64,000 nucleotides of DNA from Clostridium chrysemydis (GCF_015234215.1 NZ_JADEKP010000004.1:124001-188000); one strand, 5' to 3'; shown: positions 8,479 to 18,570, counted from the stretch's first letter. Notes: generated by a model not told the origin, from the sequence alone. Numbers and translations: made by a program.

Positions 8479-9570
8479 ATGGAGTTGAAAAAATACGTGA
8501 TATACGGGCTTATTTTGGCTGGAGGGAAAGGGAGTAGACTCTATCCTTTATCGAGAGTAGAGAAACCAAAGCAATTTCTAAAAGTGATTAATGAGAAAAG
8601 CTTCCTTGTTAATACTGTAGAAAGAATAACTCCTTTAATTGAAAAAGAAAACATTTATGTAGTAACAAACAAAGATTACGAAGATCAAATCAAAGAGGAT
8701 CTCAGTGATATTAATGAAAATAATATTATAACTGAGCCTATGAATAAGGAAACTGCAACATGTATAGGCTTATCTGCAGTTCGTCTTTTAAAAGAAGATA
8801 ATGATGCTGTTATGGTTGTATTACCATCAGATCATCATATAGAAAACGAGAAAGCTTATATCGAGACTCTATCACAAGCCGTAGATATGGCAAATAGGAG
8901 AAGATGTATAGTAACCTTAGGGATAGCCCCAACTAGACCCGAAACTGGGTATGGGTATATTGAGATGGGTGATAGAGTTAGTGGGATTCGAGCCGCTTAT
9001 AAAGTTGCAAGGTTCACTGAAAAGCCAAACACAGATGTGGCAAAAGATTTCATTTATAAGGGAACTTATCTATGGAATTCAGGAATGTTTATATTTAGAG
9101 CTGATGTTATATTAAGAGAAATAGGAAAATATCTACCTGATATGTACAAATCTCTTATGGAAATATATAAACACATAGGGGAAGAGGATCAGGATGAAGT
9201 TATAGAAGAGGAATATAGAAAGATAAACGGTATATCTATAGACTTTGGAATTATGCAAAAAACTAGAAAAGCTTGCGTAATTCAATGTGACTTTGACTGG
9301 GATGATATAGGAAGCTTCTCAGCTTTAAGTAGATTTTTAGACAATAAAAAGGAGAGTAATAACGCAGTTTCAAATAATGTATATCTTGAAGAGTGTGAGA
9401 ACTGTTCAGTTTTTGGAAACAAGAATCTGATTATAGGGCTCGGCATTAAAGATATCGTTGTTGTAGATGCAGGAGATGTTATTCTTGTTATGGATAGAAA
9501 TAAAGACCAAGAGATAAAGCATTTATTAAACAACTTAGAAAAGCAAGGAAAGTACTACAGATTTTTATAA
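8479..9570 (+). CDS. manC: Mannose-1-phosphate guanylyltransferase (GDP-mannose pyrophosphorylase)
   Basis: This 363-residue protein forms GDP-mannose from mannose-1-phosphate and GTP. The nucleotide-binding signature LAGGKGSRLYPLSRVEKPKQF (around residues 12-32) is diagnostic of the family, and VVLPSDHHI and FTEKPN give the sugar-phosphate site. The length equals the nucleotidyltransferase part alone; the C-terminal phosphomannose isomerase domain of bifunctional ManC/AlgA enzymes is absent. ATG 8479 has no clear ribosome site; GTG 8497 or TTG 8485 are alternatives, but both remove little. GDP-mannose would supply surface glycan mannosyl transfer. No other nucleotide-sugar gene is adjacent. 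A terminator follows after 10 bases. Confidence 0.92.
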   Translation: MELKKYVIYGLILAGGKGSRLYPLSRVEKPKQFLKVINEKSFLVNTVERITPLIEKENIYVVTNKDYEDQIKEDLSDINENNIITEPMNKETATCIGLSAVRLLKEDNDAVMVVLPSDHHIENEKAYIETLSQAVDMANRRRCIVTLGIAPTRPETGYGYIEMGDRVSGIRAAYKVARFTEKPNTDVAKDFIYKGTYLWNSGMFIFRADVILREIGKYLPDMYKSLMEIYKHIGEEDQDEVIEEEYRKINGISIDFGIMQKTRKACVIQCDFDWDDIGSFSALSRFLDNKKESNNAVSNNVYLEECENCSVFGNKNLIIGLGIKDIVVVDAGDVILVMDRNKDQEIKHLLNNLEKQGKYYRFL

Positions 9571-9579
9571 TGAGTGAAG

Positions 9580-9620
9580 ATAAGGCTACTAAAACTTTAG
9601 TTTTAGTAGCCTTTATTTTT
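9580..9620 (+). terminator. Terminator after manC
   Basis: AAGGCTACTAAAAC pairs with GTTTTAGTAGCCTT with almost no loop, followed by TATTTTTA. Confidence 0.88.
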
Positions 9621-9737
9621 ATATACAGTCTATAGATATGAAACATCTACTCATATACATTCCTAGATGAAAGTTCCACTAATAAAAATCAAAGATTTTA
9701 AGTGTCACTTTTAGTGTTGCTTATAGAAAAAATCTCA

Positions 9738-9785
9738 AAAAAATAGTAGCCCCGTACGCAATTTGGAAGCTACTATTTTTATTAT
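9738..9785. terminator. Orphan hairpin with terminator features
   Basis: AAAAATAGTAGC and GCTACTATTTTT form a perfect 12-bp stem around an 18-base loop, with A-rich and T-rich flanks on both strands. It lies in the 490-base gene-free region 9571-10060, where I see only terminator hairpins. It could end a small RNA or be a gene remnant. Confidence 0.6.
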
Positions 9786-9827
9786 TTAAATTATAGTGAT
9801 ACCAGTTGCCTAAACAACTAGAATTGT

Positions 9828-9862
9828 TAAAGAAGAGTGTTACAGCACTCTTCTTTTTTATT
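9828..9862 (+). terminator. Second orphan terminator hairpin
   Basis: AAAGAAGAGTG pairs with CACTCTTCTTT around TTACAG, followed by a T run. No gene ends within 250 bases upstream on this strand except manC, which already has its own terminator. Confidence 0.75.
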
Positions 9863-10060
9863 ATCTATATCATATCAGATTTTTATAAAAAATAAACCTA
9901 AATAAAACTTTAAATATTTACCTATTTTGTAAATAGTAATTTATGATCTATCAGATACAGTATATCTTCAAATAGATCTTAAATGTAGCTAACGTTATAT
10001 AGATAGTCTAAAATAAAATTAATATTAGAGAATTCAAGTAGTAATAAAGGAGATAACGTT

Positions 10061-10486
10061 ATGAATAATATTATTTTTGAAAAAGTGTGGGAAGATTCTG
10101 GGGTGACTGAATTAAAAATTACTGCTATATCTGAATTTGTGACGGCTTACCAAAACTGTTACATTGCAGATGAGGACTTAGAGGAAATAGCAGAAAAAAT
10201 TAATAAATATTCTAAATCTTATGATTATGATTGTTATGTTGAATTTGGTAAGAAGAAGGGAAATTATACCCCAGCATTTTCTATGAAAGTTCTAAAAGTA
10301 GATGATTTTGGGAAGATGAAAATTGAAGTCGATATAGAGGTTGAAGATATAAAGGATAGATCCCATAGGTGTTGCTATTATGTAGAAGGAGATTTAGGAG
10401 CTATTGAGCGATTAGGGAAGAATTTAAAAAATGTTATTAAAGCTGATATTGGATATAAAATTTCATTGTATTCTGACGAAATATAG
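10061..10486 (+). CDS. Conserved-looking small protein of unknown function
   Basis: This is a soluble 141-residue acidic protein with no signal peptide or membrane helix. I do not recognise its function. Features that look constrained are FEKVWEDSG at the start, YQNCYIADEDLEEIAEKI, CYVEFGKKKGNYTPAFSMKV, and HRCCYYVEGDLGAIERLGKNL. The alternation of beta-like and helical segments suggests one compact alpha/beta domain. A good ribosome site (AAAGGAGATAACG) supports the ATG. It is isolated, with gene-free DNA upstream and about 150 bases before the GH31 gene. A role as a stand-alone immunity-type protein is possible only as speculation; no toxin gene lies next to it. Confidence 0.7.
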   Translation: MNNIIFEKVWEDSGVTELKITAISEFVTAYQNCYIADEDLEEIAEKINKYSKSYDYDCYVEFGKKKGNYTPAFSMKVLKVDDFGKMKIEVDIEVEDIKDRSHRCCYYVEGDLGAIERLGKNLKNVIKADIGYKISLYSDEI

Positions 10487-10639
10487 TTAATATAAAATAA
10501 TTTGATTACAAATAGAAATAAGGAAAATGCAATAATTATATTTATAGTGGATAAAGTGTAGATACCCTTTTAAAGTGAGTGAAAGTGAGAGGTTTAGGTG
10601 CTAGAATAAGCTTATAATTTAGTTAAAAGGAGAAGTGTT

Positions 10640-12883
10640 ATGTGTGGGTTAAACTATAGAGAAACTCTAGATAAAAGGTATAAAAAATATAAAGGGGAAC
10701 TTAGAATATTTGAAGGGTATGAAGCTTTAAATAACAAAGTTACCTTAAGGTTTAATGAAAAAGAATTAACTGTAGAATATATAAATAATTCTATAGTTAA
10801 GGTGTTTTTAGGTGAAAGAAATGAAGAGGAGATTTTAACTAATGCTGTTATATTAGATTCTTCAAAAAGAGAAATAATTAAAGTAGAAGAGACAAATGAT
10901 AAAATAATTATTAAAGGAGAAAAGTTAGTCACAGAAGTGAACAAATTATCCACAGAAATCACCTTTTTAGATGTGAATAACAACATAATCTGTGAGGATT
11001 TTCAGCCTTCTTTTAAGGATGAAGAAGGAAATATATATATTTCAAAGGTTAATGATTCCCTTGCTTACTACGGTTTAGGTGAAAAAGGTGGGGAACTTAA
11101 CAAAAAAGGAACTTATACAGAAAATTATAATACTGACGACCCTGAAACTACAGATGACTCAGTTATGTATTATAAAACTATTCCTTTTTACGTAGGACTT
11201 AAAGAAAATAACTGTCACGGTATTTATTTTGATAATAGCTTTAGAAGTTATTATGATATGGGAAAAGAGTATGGAGATAGGATTTATTTTGGAGCTACTG
11301 GGGGGCAGATAAGATATTATTTTATCTTAGGAGAAGATATTAAAGATGTAGTAAAAGAGTATACAAGCCTTACAGGAAAGATGGATATGCCTCCTCTTTG
11401 GAGCTTAGGATATCAGCAAAATAGATTTAGTTATTTTTCTAAAGAAGAGGTTTATGATTTAGTTAATACTTTTAAAGAAAATGAAATTCCTTTAGATGTT
11501 ATTTATTTAGATATAGATTATATGGATGGTTTTAGAGTTATGACTTTTAAAACTCCAAACTTTGAAAATGCAAAAAAACTTATAAAAGATCTAAAGGATA
11601 GGGGGATTAAAACTATAACTATATTAGACCCTGGAGTAAAGGTTGATGAAAATTATGATATCTATAAAAGTGGAAAACTTCTAAATCATTTTACTAAAAA
11701 ATCAGACGGGGAAACTTTTGTTGGTGCAGTTTGGCCTGGAGACAGCGTTTTCCCTGATTTCTCTAACGAAAAATGCAGAACTTGGTGGAAAGAAAACCTT
11801 AAAAAGTTTATTAGTGAAAATGATATAGCTGGGATTTGGAACGATATGAACGAACCTTGCGTCTTTAATAACGATCACAAAACTATGCTTGATAGCTGCA
11901 TTCATAACAGTGACTTTGGAGTTATAGAACATAAGGAGTTTCATAATAGATACGGATTTGAAATGAGTAGGTGTTCTTTTGAAGCTCAAAGAGAATTAGA
12001 TAATAACAAGCGTGGATTTTCTATGACTCGAGCAACATTCTCAGGGGGGCAGAGATACTCTTCAGTTTGGACTGGGGATAATATGAGCCTTTGGAGTCAG
12101 ATGAGGATGTCTATAGTTATGAATTCTAACTTAGGGATAAGTGGTTTTTCTTTTGCATCTAATGATGTAGGGGGATTTGGGTTAGATTGTGAGGAAGAGT
12201 TATTTATAAGGTGGATGGAGATAGGAGCGTTTTTACCTATCTTTAGAAATCACTCTAATATGTACACAAGGCGTCAAGAACCTTGGGCTTTTGGAAAGAG
12301 AGCTTTAGATATATCTAAAAAATTTATAAATCTAAGATACGAACTTATGCCTTATATTTATAACTTATTTTTTGAATCACATAAAGAGGGATTACCTGTC
12401 TTTAGACCTTTAGTTATGGAATATAAAGATGATATAAATGTTTATAATTTAAAAGAAGAGTTTATGCTAGGAGATAGCATATTAGTCTCACCAGTTTTAG
12501 TGAAAGGTGAAAGAAGTAAAGTAGTATATTTACCTAAAGGTAATTGGTATAATTACTTTACAAATGAAAAGTTTGAGGGAAATAAGAGATATAAGTTTAA
12601 ATGTGATTTAGACGAAATTTTAGTCTTCGTTCGAGAAGGTAGCATAATACCAGTCTTTTTAGAAAAGTACACTACTACAGAAAAAAGACCAAGCAAAGTA
12701 ACTTTTAAGGTTTATGGAGAAAACTCTAAAGGTTTTTATTACTTTGATGACGGAGAGACTTTAGATTATAAAAAAGGTAAGTACAACCTTTTTAATATTA
12801 ATATTGAAGGTGAAGAAATAAATATCGAATACTTAAATAAAGGTTTAGAGGAACCTCAAACTGAGTTTGTATTTATAAAATAA
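10640..12883 (+). CDS. Glycoside hydrolase family 31 alpha-glucosidase
   Basis: This 747-residue intracellular enzyme (no signal peptide) hydrolyses alpha-linked hexose from non-reducing ends. The order is an N-terminal galactose-mutarotase-like beta-domain (about 1-245), a catalytic barrel (about 250-575), then C-terminal beta-domains. The GH31 nucleophile motif GIWNDMNEP gives D402, and WTGDN gives the acid/base candidate D480. YLDIDYMDGF and FRNHS are other active-site segments. Family members are mostly alpha-glucosidases or xylosidases; the sequence does not settle the bond. Next to mannosidases it could trim glucosylated glycans or act on other dietary alpha-glucosides. The start has AAAAGGAGAAG. 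It faces the GH125 gene and shares a bidirectional terminator. Confidence 0.92.
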   Translation: MCGLNYRETLDKRYKKYKGELRIFEGYEALNNKVTLRFNEKELTVEYINNSIVKVFLGERNEEEILTNAVILDSSKREIIKVEETNDKIIIKGEKLVTEVNKLSTEITFLDVNNNIICEDFQPSFKDEEGNIYISKVNDSLAYYGLGEKGGELNKKGTYTENYNTDDPETTDDSVMYYKTIPFYVGLKENNCHGIYFDNSFRSYYDMGKEYGDRIYFGATGGQIRYYFILGEDIKDVVKEYTSLTGKMDMPPLWSLGYQQNRFSYFSKEEVYDLVNTFKENEIPLDVIYLDIDYMDGFRVMTFKTPNFENAKKLIKDLKDRGIKTITILDPGVKVDENYDIYKSGKLLNHFTKKSDGETFVGAVWPGDSVFPDFSNEKCRTWWKENLKKFISENDIAGIWNDMNEPCVFNNDHKTMLDSCIHNSDFGVIEHKEFHNRYGFEMSRCSFEAQRELDNNKRGFSMTRATFSGGQRYSSVWTGDNMSLWSQMRMSIVMNSNLGISGFSFASNDVGGFGLDCEEELFIRWMEIGAFLPIFRNHSNMYTRRQEPWAFGKRALDISKKFINLRYELMPYIYNLFFESHKEGLPVFRPLVMEYKDDINVYNLKEEFMLGDSILVSPVLVKGERSKVVYLPKGNWYNYFTNEKFEGNKRYKFKCDLDEILVFVREGSIIPVFLEKYTTTEKRPSKVTFKVYGENSKGFYYFDDGETLDYKKGKYNLFNINIEGEEINIEYLNKGLEEPQTEFVFIK

Positions 12884-12886
12884 ATT

Positions 12887-12922
12887 TAAAGAGGAATGCA
12901 AAAATTGCATTCCTCTTTTATT
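12887..12922. terminator. Bidirectional terminator between GH31 and GH125 genes
   Basis: AAAGAGGAATGCAA and TTGCATTCCTCTTT form a perfect stem between convergent genes, with T-rich tails on both strands. Confidence 0.9.
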
Positions 12923-14224
12923 TTAAAGTTCTATTTTTTTAACTATTAATGTTTCGTATATAAAATGTGCAAATAGAGAGTTTGACCAAGCAAACCAATC
13001 ACGAGTAAATTCACTCGGGTTGTCTACATTAAAACCTTCATGCATAAAGCCTGTACCTGCATCAGTAGAAATAAGAGTATTTATTAAATCTTTTATTTCT
13101 TTTTCATCATTACTTGTAATTCCTTGCATAGATAAAGCTATATGCCAGATATATCTCTCTGGTGTATGAGGACTTCCGATTCCTTTAGCTACTTTTCCTT
13201 CGTAATAAAAAGGATTATTTTTGCTTAATATAAACTTTCTAGTGTTTTTATAAAGCTCACTATTTGAATCTTCAAATTCTATATAAGGAATTGATAAAAG
13301 GCTTGGAACGTTAGCATCATCCATAAAGTTATGATTACCTAAGCCATCTACTTCGTAAGCGTAAATATCAGAAAACTCTTCATTTTTAACTACGCCGTAT
13401 TCTTTTATTCCTTTTAAAATTTCAGACCTTAGCTTTTTAGCGCGGGTTTCTAAAGTTTCGTCTTTGTAGATTTCTTTTGCTATTTCTTCAACGTAGCTTA
13501 AAGCTACAGAAGCGAACATATTAGCTGGAACTAAGTAGCCAAACTCACAAGCATCGTCGCTAGGTCTAAACCCAGACCAAGTCATACCAGTATAAGAAAC
13601 AGGAGTTCCAAGTCCGTTATTACAAAGAGTATCTGTTTTAGAGCAGTTTAATCTTTGGAAAGAGTAATCAGACTTTTTAGAGTGATCTTGTTCTACTATC
13701 CAAAGGTCTATTATCATATTTAAAACCTTTTTTATTTTGTCATTAAAAAATGATGAATCATTTGATTCTTTGTAGTATTTATATATTAAACGTATAGGGT
13801 AGCAAAGAGAATCTATCTCGTATTTTCTTTCCCAAACCCAAGGGCTGTCTTTTGTTATATCGTTGTCCCACTTTTGACCATTAGGCTCTTTATTAAAAGC
13901 ATTCGCATAAGGGTCTATCAATATACAATCCATTTGTCTATTTATAAGGCCTGTAAAAAGTTCTTTTAAGCAGTCATTATCTTTTACAAAAGGAAGGTAA
14001 TGCTCTATTTGAGAAGTTGAATCTCTAAGCCACATTGCAGGAATATCCCCAGTTATTACGAATGTGTCGTCTTTTTCAATACTTACAGTAGTTTCTATAG
14101 TATTTATAAAGCAGTTATAGAATATGTTTTTAAGCTTTTCATCTTTAATATTTGATGATATATCTTTTCCTATATTTCTTATAGTTTCTTTTATATTTGT
14201 AAGTTTAGTGTTTGTCTCGTTCAT
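12923..14224 (-). CDS. Glycoside hydrolase family 125 exo-alpha-1,6-mannosidase
   Basis: This 433-residue protein without a signal peptide belongs to GH125 (formerly DUF1237), inverting exo-alpha-1,6-mannosidases first characterised in Clostridium perfringens and Streptococcus pneumoniae. The hallmark [15 protein letters not shown] is at 58-72. SGFRPSDDA places the general acid at D223, and GFMHEGF places the base at E396. The 173-residue gap equals that between D220 and E393 reported for the C. perfringens enzyme. ATG 14224 is chosen because GGAGGT ends 4 bases before it; the upstream in-frame TTG overlaps that site. It is downstream of yesL (21-base gap), presumably one transcript, and supports breakdown of N-glycan cores. 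Confidence 0.95.
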   Translation of the reverse strand: MNETNTKLTNIKETIRNIGKDISSNIKDEKLKNIFYNCFINTIETTVSIEKDDTFVITGDIPAMWLRDSTSQIEHYLPFVKDNDCLKELFTGLINRQMDCILIDPYANAFNKEPNGQKWDNDITKDSPWVWERKYEIDSLCYPIRLIYKYYKESNDSSFFNDKIKKVLNMIIDLWIVEQDHSKKSDYSFQRLNCSKTDTLCNNGLGTPVSYTGMTWSGFRPSDDACEFGYLVPANMFASVALSYVEEIAKEIYKDETLETRAKKLRSEILKGIKEYGVVKNEEFSDIYAYEVDGLGNHNFMDDANVPSLLSIPYIEFEDSNSELYKNTRKFILSKNNPFYYEGKVAKGIGSPHTPERYIWHIALSMQGITSNDEKEIKDLINTLISTDAGTGFMHEGFNVDNPSEFTRDWFAWSNSLFAHFIYETLIVKKIEL

Positions 14225-14245
14225 AAGTACCTCCAAAGTTTTATG

Positions 14246-14926
14246 TTAACTATTATTTTTTGAAATCTGTTCTAATTCATGAATTAAAGCTCTATTAAAA
14301 AATATTATTGCAAAAGCAAAAATGCTTATTATAAATAAAGACATAGTTGCAGGTGAAATCTCAAATAAGATAAGTGCAACAACAAAAAGTAGTATGTTTG
14401 TTATAGTGATTATCGGTCTAGTGAAAGTTAGTATAAATGAAGTCCTTAAAATATCTAAAGGTTTCATAGAAAACCTACTAATTAAGATATAGATATAAGG
14501 AGTAGCTGCAAAAACTAAAATTAAGATTGCAGAAAAAATACAAACTAAAATTATGCTCTTATAAATTGAAGTAAAGAACTGAATGTTTGAATAAAGAGCT
14601 AGTATTATTAAAAGCTCTGGTATCCAAATCTTTAAAGATGGAATAAAGTTAAGTTTTATTCCTTTTTTAAAGTCAGAAAAAGGTTCTAAATCTTTACTAA
14701 ATACAAGTCTTCTCATGCAATATAAAAGTGCAGTAAAAGCTGGTGCAGCTGGAATTAAACAAAGTAAAAATAATGGAAAGTAGTTAAACATGTTGCTTAT
14801 TCCAACAAATATGAAAAATAATACAACAGGTATATTAAAAATCATAAAAAATAAATTAAGTATAAAGAACCAAAAAATATAATTGAAAGTATCAAATATT
14901 TTATCTAAATTAAATATCTCTTGCAT
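14246..14926 (-). CDS. YesL-family (DUF624) membrane protein
   Basis: This 226-residue protein has about five to six hydrophobic helices, matching the DUF624/YesL family usually encoded with YesMN regulators and sugar-transport operons in Firmicutes. Typical features are the N-terminal amphipathic segment with FDTFNYIFWFFILNL, a PAAPAFTALLYCMRRL segment, and the central DFKKGIKLNF loop. The molecular role of YesL is not established; a link to transporter assembly or signalling is inferred from gene neighbourhood across species. A strong site (GAGGGGATAATTT) precedes ATG. It lies divergently from the YesM-like kinase gene and upstream of GH125 in the same operon. Confidence 0.85.
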   Translation of the reverse strand: MQEIFNLDKIFDTFNYIFWFFILNLFFMIFNIPVVLFFIFVGISNMFNYFPLFLLCLIPAAPAFTALLYCMRRLVFSKDLEPFSDFKKGIKLNFIPSLKIWIPELLIILALYSNIQFFTSIYKSIILVCIFSAILILVFAATPYIYILISRFSMKPLDILRTSFILTFTRPIITITNILLFVVALILFEISPATMSLFIISIFAFAIIFFNRALIHELEQISKNNS

Positions 14927-14942
14927 AAATTATCCCCTCGCT

Positions 14943-14957
14943 TTGAAAATGTTTACT
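14943..14957. promoter_or_regulatory. Candidate catabolite-responsive element upstream of yesL-GH125
   Basis: TTGAAAATGTTTACT matches the cre consensus WTGNAANCGNWNNCW at all defined positions but one (T for C at position 8). It lies in the leader of the yesL transcript, where CcpA could block elongation. Confidence 0.45.
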
Positions 14958-15132
14958 TTTTAATAACTATAGTATAAGTTATAATTCAAACTTTAATGAA
15001 CTTTTTATACATAAAGTTAGAATAAATACACTAAAAATATAATATTTCCCATAAAAAAATCTTTTAACATCAGGCTCGTTATGGTTAAATAAAGGTGGTA
15101 AGGGAATAAAGGGACGGGGAGTTTAATTAAAT

Positions 15133-16860
15133 ATGAAAAAATCAATGATTTACAAAAGATTATTTTTAATCTACATGGGTGTGATTATTGTACTTGTAGG
15201 AGCTTTAGATATATTTTTTATAGATAGAGTTAAGAGAAGTATGATGCAAAGCAAACTATATATTAACGAAAAGGTGACTTATGATGTTAATGATGAGCTA
15301 AATAAAATTGTGAATTCAACTAATTTTATAACTAAGATGATGTATAACGATTCATTTGTACTTAATGATATTATTCACTTTTTAAATACTGATTTAGTTA
15401 CTTATTCAAAAGATAAGCTTAATAAATTTTCAGAAAGTGAAGAACATTTCTATAGGGGAATAGAATTCTTTACGATGAATGCATTTACTTCAAATGAGAA
15501 TTTAGAAACTATATCATTTATAAGTTATGGTAAAGAAGAAGTTAGAAAGTTTAATAGAAGAAATCAAATTTCAGTAGAAAAGTTACCTAAGCTATTAAAA
15601 AATAATAGCGACAAATTATCAGATGCTTATTTTGATAAAAATACTATAAGCTTTGTTAGAAAGATAAGGGATTCTAGAAATTTAAAAGATAGAGGCTCTA
15701 TAGTACTAACTTACAACTTAAATGAAATAGATAAAGTTATGAAAAAATATAATGGTGAGCATGATATTTTGATTTTAGACCCGAGTGGAAATTCAGTATA
15801 TAACTCAAAAGGAGAGTATAAGTACGAGCCTTATGAGTATTTTGAAAAGATAGAAGAAAGTAAAGATATTATTAATTTAGAACAAAAATATTATATAAGC
15901 AAGACTAAAGGAAACAGTGATTTACTTATAGTTTCTAAATTTAAAAAAAGTGGAGTAAAGATTCCAATTCAATACATACACTCACTTGTAATAGTAGATA
16001 TTATATTACTTGTTGTTTCTATAGGAATAGTAATTTCAAAATTAAGAAAGTTTAGTGATAGAACAGATAAGATATTAATCGCTATGGAAAGCGTTAAAAG
16101 CGGAAAGCTAGATGTAGAAATACCGATTAGTTCAAAAGATGAAAATGATGAAATTAAATATATATCAGAAAACTTTAATGATATGTGTACCGAGCTAAAT
16201 GAAAACATAGAAAAGAGCTATAGAGCTGAGCTTAATCAAAAAAAGGCTGAGATGGTAGCACTTCAAAACCAAATAAATCCGCACTTTCTATATAACACTT
16301 TAGAAGGTATAAGGATGAAAGCTATCTGTAATGGTGATAGAGAGGTCTCTAAGATGCTTTATACTTTAGCATTTTTATTTAGAAAGCAAGTAAAAGATAA
16401 GAGTGTAATTCTTTTAAAAGATGAACTTGAATACTGCACTAAATATATTGAGATATTTAAATTTAGATATGAGGATAGTTTTGATTTTAAGATAGATTGT
16501 GATGAAGAAGTTTTAAATAATGAGATAGTAAAATTTACTCTTCAGCCTATTATAGAAAATTATTTCGTACACGGGATAAGGCTAGATAGAGAAGATAATT
16601 TACTTAGGATAGAGATTAAAAGATATGGGGAAAATATTTTAATATCTGTTATAGATAATGGGAATGGGATAAGCGATGAGAAGCTTGAAGAACTAAATAA
16701 TAGTTTAAGAAATAGAACTTACAAAGGGAAATCTATAGGACTTACAAACGCTAACGAAAGAATAGTTATAGCCTATGGAGAAGAATATGGTATAGGATTT
16801 GAAAAAAATAAGGGACAAGGGGTAATGGTAGTTGTAAAACTTCCATTTAGAGAGGAGTAA
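15133..16860 (+). CDS. YesM-like sensor histidine kinase
   Basis: This 575-residue two-pass membrane kinase has TM1 at about 10-30, an extracellular sensor (about 31-285), and TM2 at about 287-305. A HAMP domain follows, then the LytS/YesM-type kinase core. The phosphoacceptor is H384 in NQINPHFLYNTLEG, and the ATPase N-box and G-box are LQPIIENYFVHG and DNGNGIS with SIGLTNANERI. This class senses extracellular sugars or binding-protein complexes. It overlaps functionally with the next gene (5-base gap), its likely response regulator. Position between the GH125 operon and the permease operon suggests it controls both in response to glycan fragments. Ligand unknown. Confidence 0.93.
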   Translation: MKKSMIYKRLFLIYMGVIIVLVGALDIFFIDRVKRSMMQSKLYINEKVTYDVNDELNKIVNSTNFITKMMYNDSFVLNDIIHFLNTDLVTYSKDKLNKFSESEEHFYRGIEFFTMNAFTSNENLETISFISYGKEEVRKFNRRNQISVEKLPKLLKNNSDKLSDAYFDKNTISFVRKIRDSRNLKDRGSIVLTYNLNEIDKVMKKYNGEHDILILDPSGNSVYNSKGEYKYEPYEYFEKIEESKDIINLEQKYYISKTKGNSDLLIVSKFKKSGVKIPIQYIHSLVIVDIILLVVSIGIVISKLRKFSDRTDKILIAMESVKSGKLDVEIPISSKDENDEIKYISENFNDMCTELNENIEKSYRAELNQKKAEMVALQNQINPHFLYNTLEGIRMKAICNGDREVSKMLYTLAFLFRKQVKDKSVILLKDELEYCTKYIEIFKFRYEDSFDFKIDCDEEVLNNEIVKFTLQPIIENYFVHGIRLDREDNLLRIEIKRYGENILISVIDNGNGISDEKLEELNNSLRNRTYKGKSIGLTNANERIVIAYGEEYGIGFEKNKGQGVMVVVKLPFREE

Positions 16861-16865
16861 ATTTT

Positions 16866-18386
16866 ATGTATAAAGTTATGCTTGTTGATGATGAGAAATT
16901 AATAACAGAAGGACTTAAGAATTTAATCGATTGGGAAAAGTTAAATTTAGAGGTTGTAGCTACTGCAAATAATGGTGAGGAAGCTTTAAGAAAACTTAAA
17001 GAAGAAAAGGCGCATATAGTTATTACAGATATTAATATGCCTGTTATGACAGGGCTTGATTTGATAAAGGAAGTTAAAGGGAAAGATAATAAAACAAACT
17101 TTATAATTTTAAGTGGATATGATGAATTTTCTTATGCAAAAAAGGCTATCGAGTATGGGGTTGATAGTTATATTTTAAAGCCAATTGACGAAGAGGAATT
17201 AGAAAAAACATTAATAAAACTTTTAGCTAGAATTGAAAAGAGCAAAAAAGAAAAGAAGGATGTTTTATATAAAAACACAAAATTACTTCAATTTATAAAC
17301 GGGAAAATAAATAAAGAAGAGATTTTTAAAATTGAAGAGGAATTAAATATTCCTTTAAGTGGCAAGAGCTATACAGTTAGTAGCATAATTTTAAACAAGA
17401 AAAATGAAGATGGAAGATATATAAATATAGATGAAATAATAGAAGAATATAGCGACAAAACTTACGAACTTCTTCATAAGTTTGACGGACAGACTATCCT
17501 TATAAATTCATGGGATTTAGATGTCAAAAATGAAGATGTTTCAAAGTACTTTAATTTTATAAAGGACAAGCTTATAGAAAAGATAGAAGGAGATGTTTTT
17601 ATAGCTGTAGGTGATGTGACAAAAGATATAGATCTACTAAAAAACAGCTTAAATTCTTCTAACAAATTAAAAAAATATATCTTAACAGAAGGAACAAATA
17701 TTTGTTTAACTTCAGAGGATGTAACAAATATAAAAGATTATAAAACTAATTTTTCAAAGGAAATAGAAAGATTAAATAAGATTATAATAGAGAAAGACGG
17801 AAGCGGGGCAAAGATGTTTTTAGAAGGGCTTATCGATGATATAGCTTTAACTCCTAAAAATATTTATGATTTATCTATAAGGGTAGTTATGCTTATAGAT
17901 AAGATATCAGACGAATTTAAGGTAGATAAAAAATACGTAAAAGATAGTTTAAGTTCAAATATAGTAGAGCTTTGTAGTGAAAGTACAAGAGATAGCATAA
18001 AAGCCTTTTTAGTATCAGAAATCGAAGAACTTATAAGCGTTATGTATTCTACTACTAAAAGATACAGTCCTGTAGTTTCTCAAATAGTAAGCAATATAGA
18101 AGAGAGGTATTCAGAGGAACTTAGCCTTAAAACTTTAGCTTACCAATATAATATAAACAGTTCTTACTTAGGTAGAATTTTTACGAAAGAAGTAGGGATG
18201 TCTTTTTCAGACTACTTAAATAAAGTAAAAAATACTAAGGCAAAAGAGCTTATTTTAGAGACAAATATGAAAATAAACGATATAGCAAAAGCTATAGGAT
18301 ATACTGATACTAGCTACTTTTACAGGAAGTTTAAAAAGTATTATGGTATCTGCCCGTCAACTCTTAGAGAAATGAAAAATTATTAA
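16866..18386 (+). CDS. YesN-like AraC-family response regulator
   Basis: This 506-residue regulator starts with a receiver domain (1-120): acidic pocket D8-D9, phosphoacceptor D55 in IVITDINMP, and conserved Lys in YILKPIDEEE. A long central linker (about 130-395) follows, then an AraC/XylS DNA-binding domain with two helix-turn-helix units (about 405-503; SLKTLAYQYNINSSYLGRIF and INDIAKAIGYTDTSYFYRKF). It should be phosphorylated by the preceding kinase and activate nearby transport and hydrolase promoters. A terminator follows after 3 bases, so the kinase-regulator pair is a separate transcript from the permeases. Confidence 0.94.
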   Translation: MYKVMLVDDEKLITEGLKNLIDWEKLNLEVVATANNGEEALRKLKEEKAHIVITDINMPVMTGLDLIKEVKGKDNKTNFIILSGYDEFSYAKKAIEYGVDSYILKPIDEEELEKTLIKLLARIEKSKKEKKDVLYKNTKLLQFINGKINKEEIFKIEEELNIPLSGKSYTVSSIILNKKNEDGRYINIDEIIEEYSDKTYELLHKFDGQTILINSWDLDVKNEDVSKYFNFIKDKLIEKIEGDVFIAVGDVTKDIDLLKNSLNSSNKLKKYILTEGTNICLTSEDVTNIKDYKTNFSKEIERLNKIIIEKDGSGAKMFLEGLIDDIALTPKNIYDLSIRVVMLIDKISDEFKVDKKYVKDSLSSNIVELCSESTRDSIKAFLVSEIEELISVMYSTTKRYSPVVSQIVSNIEERYSEELSLKTLAYQYNINSSYLGRIFTKEVGMSFSDYLNKVKNTKAKELILETNMKINDIAKAIGYTDTSYFYRKFKKYYGICPSTLREMKNY

Positions 18387-18388
18387 TA

Positions 18389-18433
18389 TAAAGCTTTTTA
18401 AGATATTTAAAGGTATCTTAAAAGGCTTTTTTT
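18389..18433 (+). terminator. Terminator after yesN-like gene
   Basis: AAAGCTTTTTAAGATA pairs with TATCTTAAAAGGCTTT (one G-U) and is followed by a T run. Confidence 0.9.
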
Positions 18434-18570
18434 ATCCTTTAAAACAAAAATAAGATAGAGTTTAAAAGAGAATTTTTAAGTGAAAAAATCATTTATGTAA
18501 TTTGTACAGTAAATCTAGATTTATTCAACTTTCGAGGTAAATAGTGGGTATGATATATTTAAATTGACTT

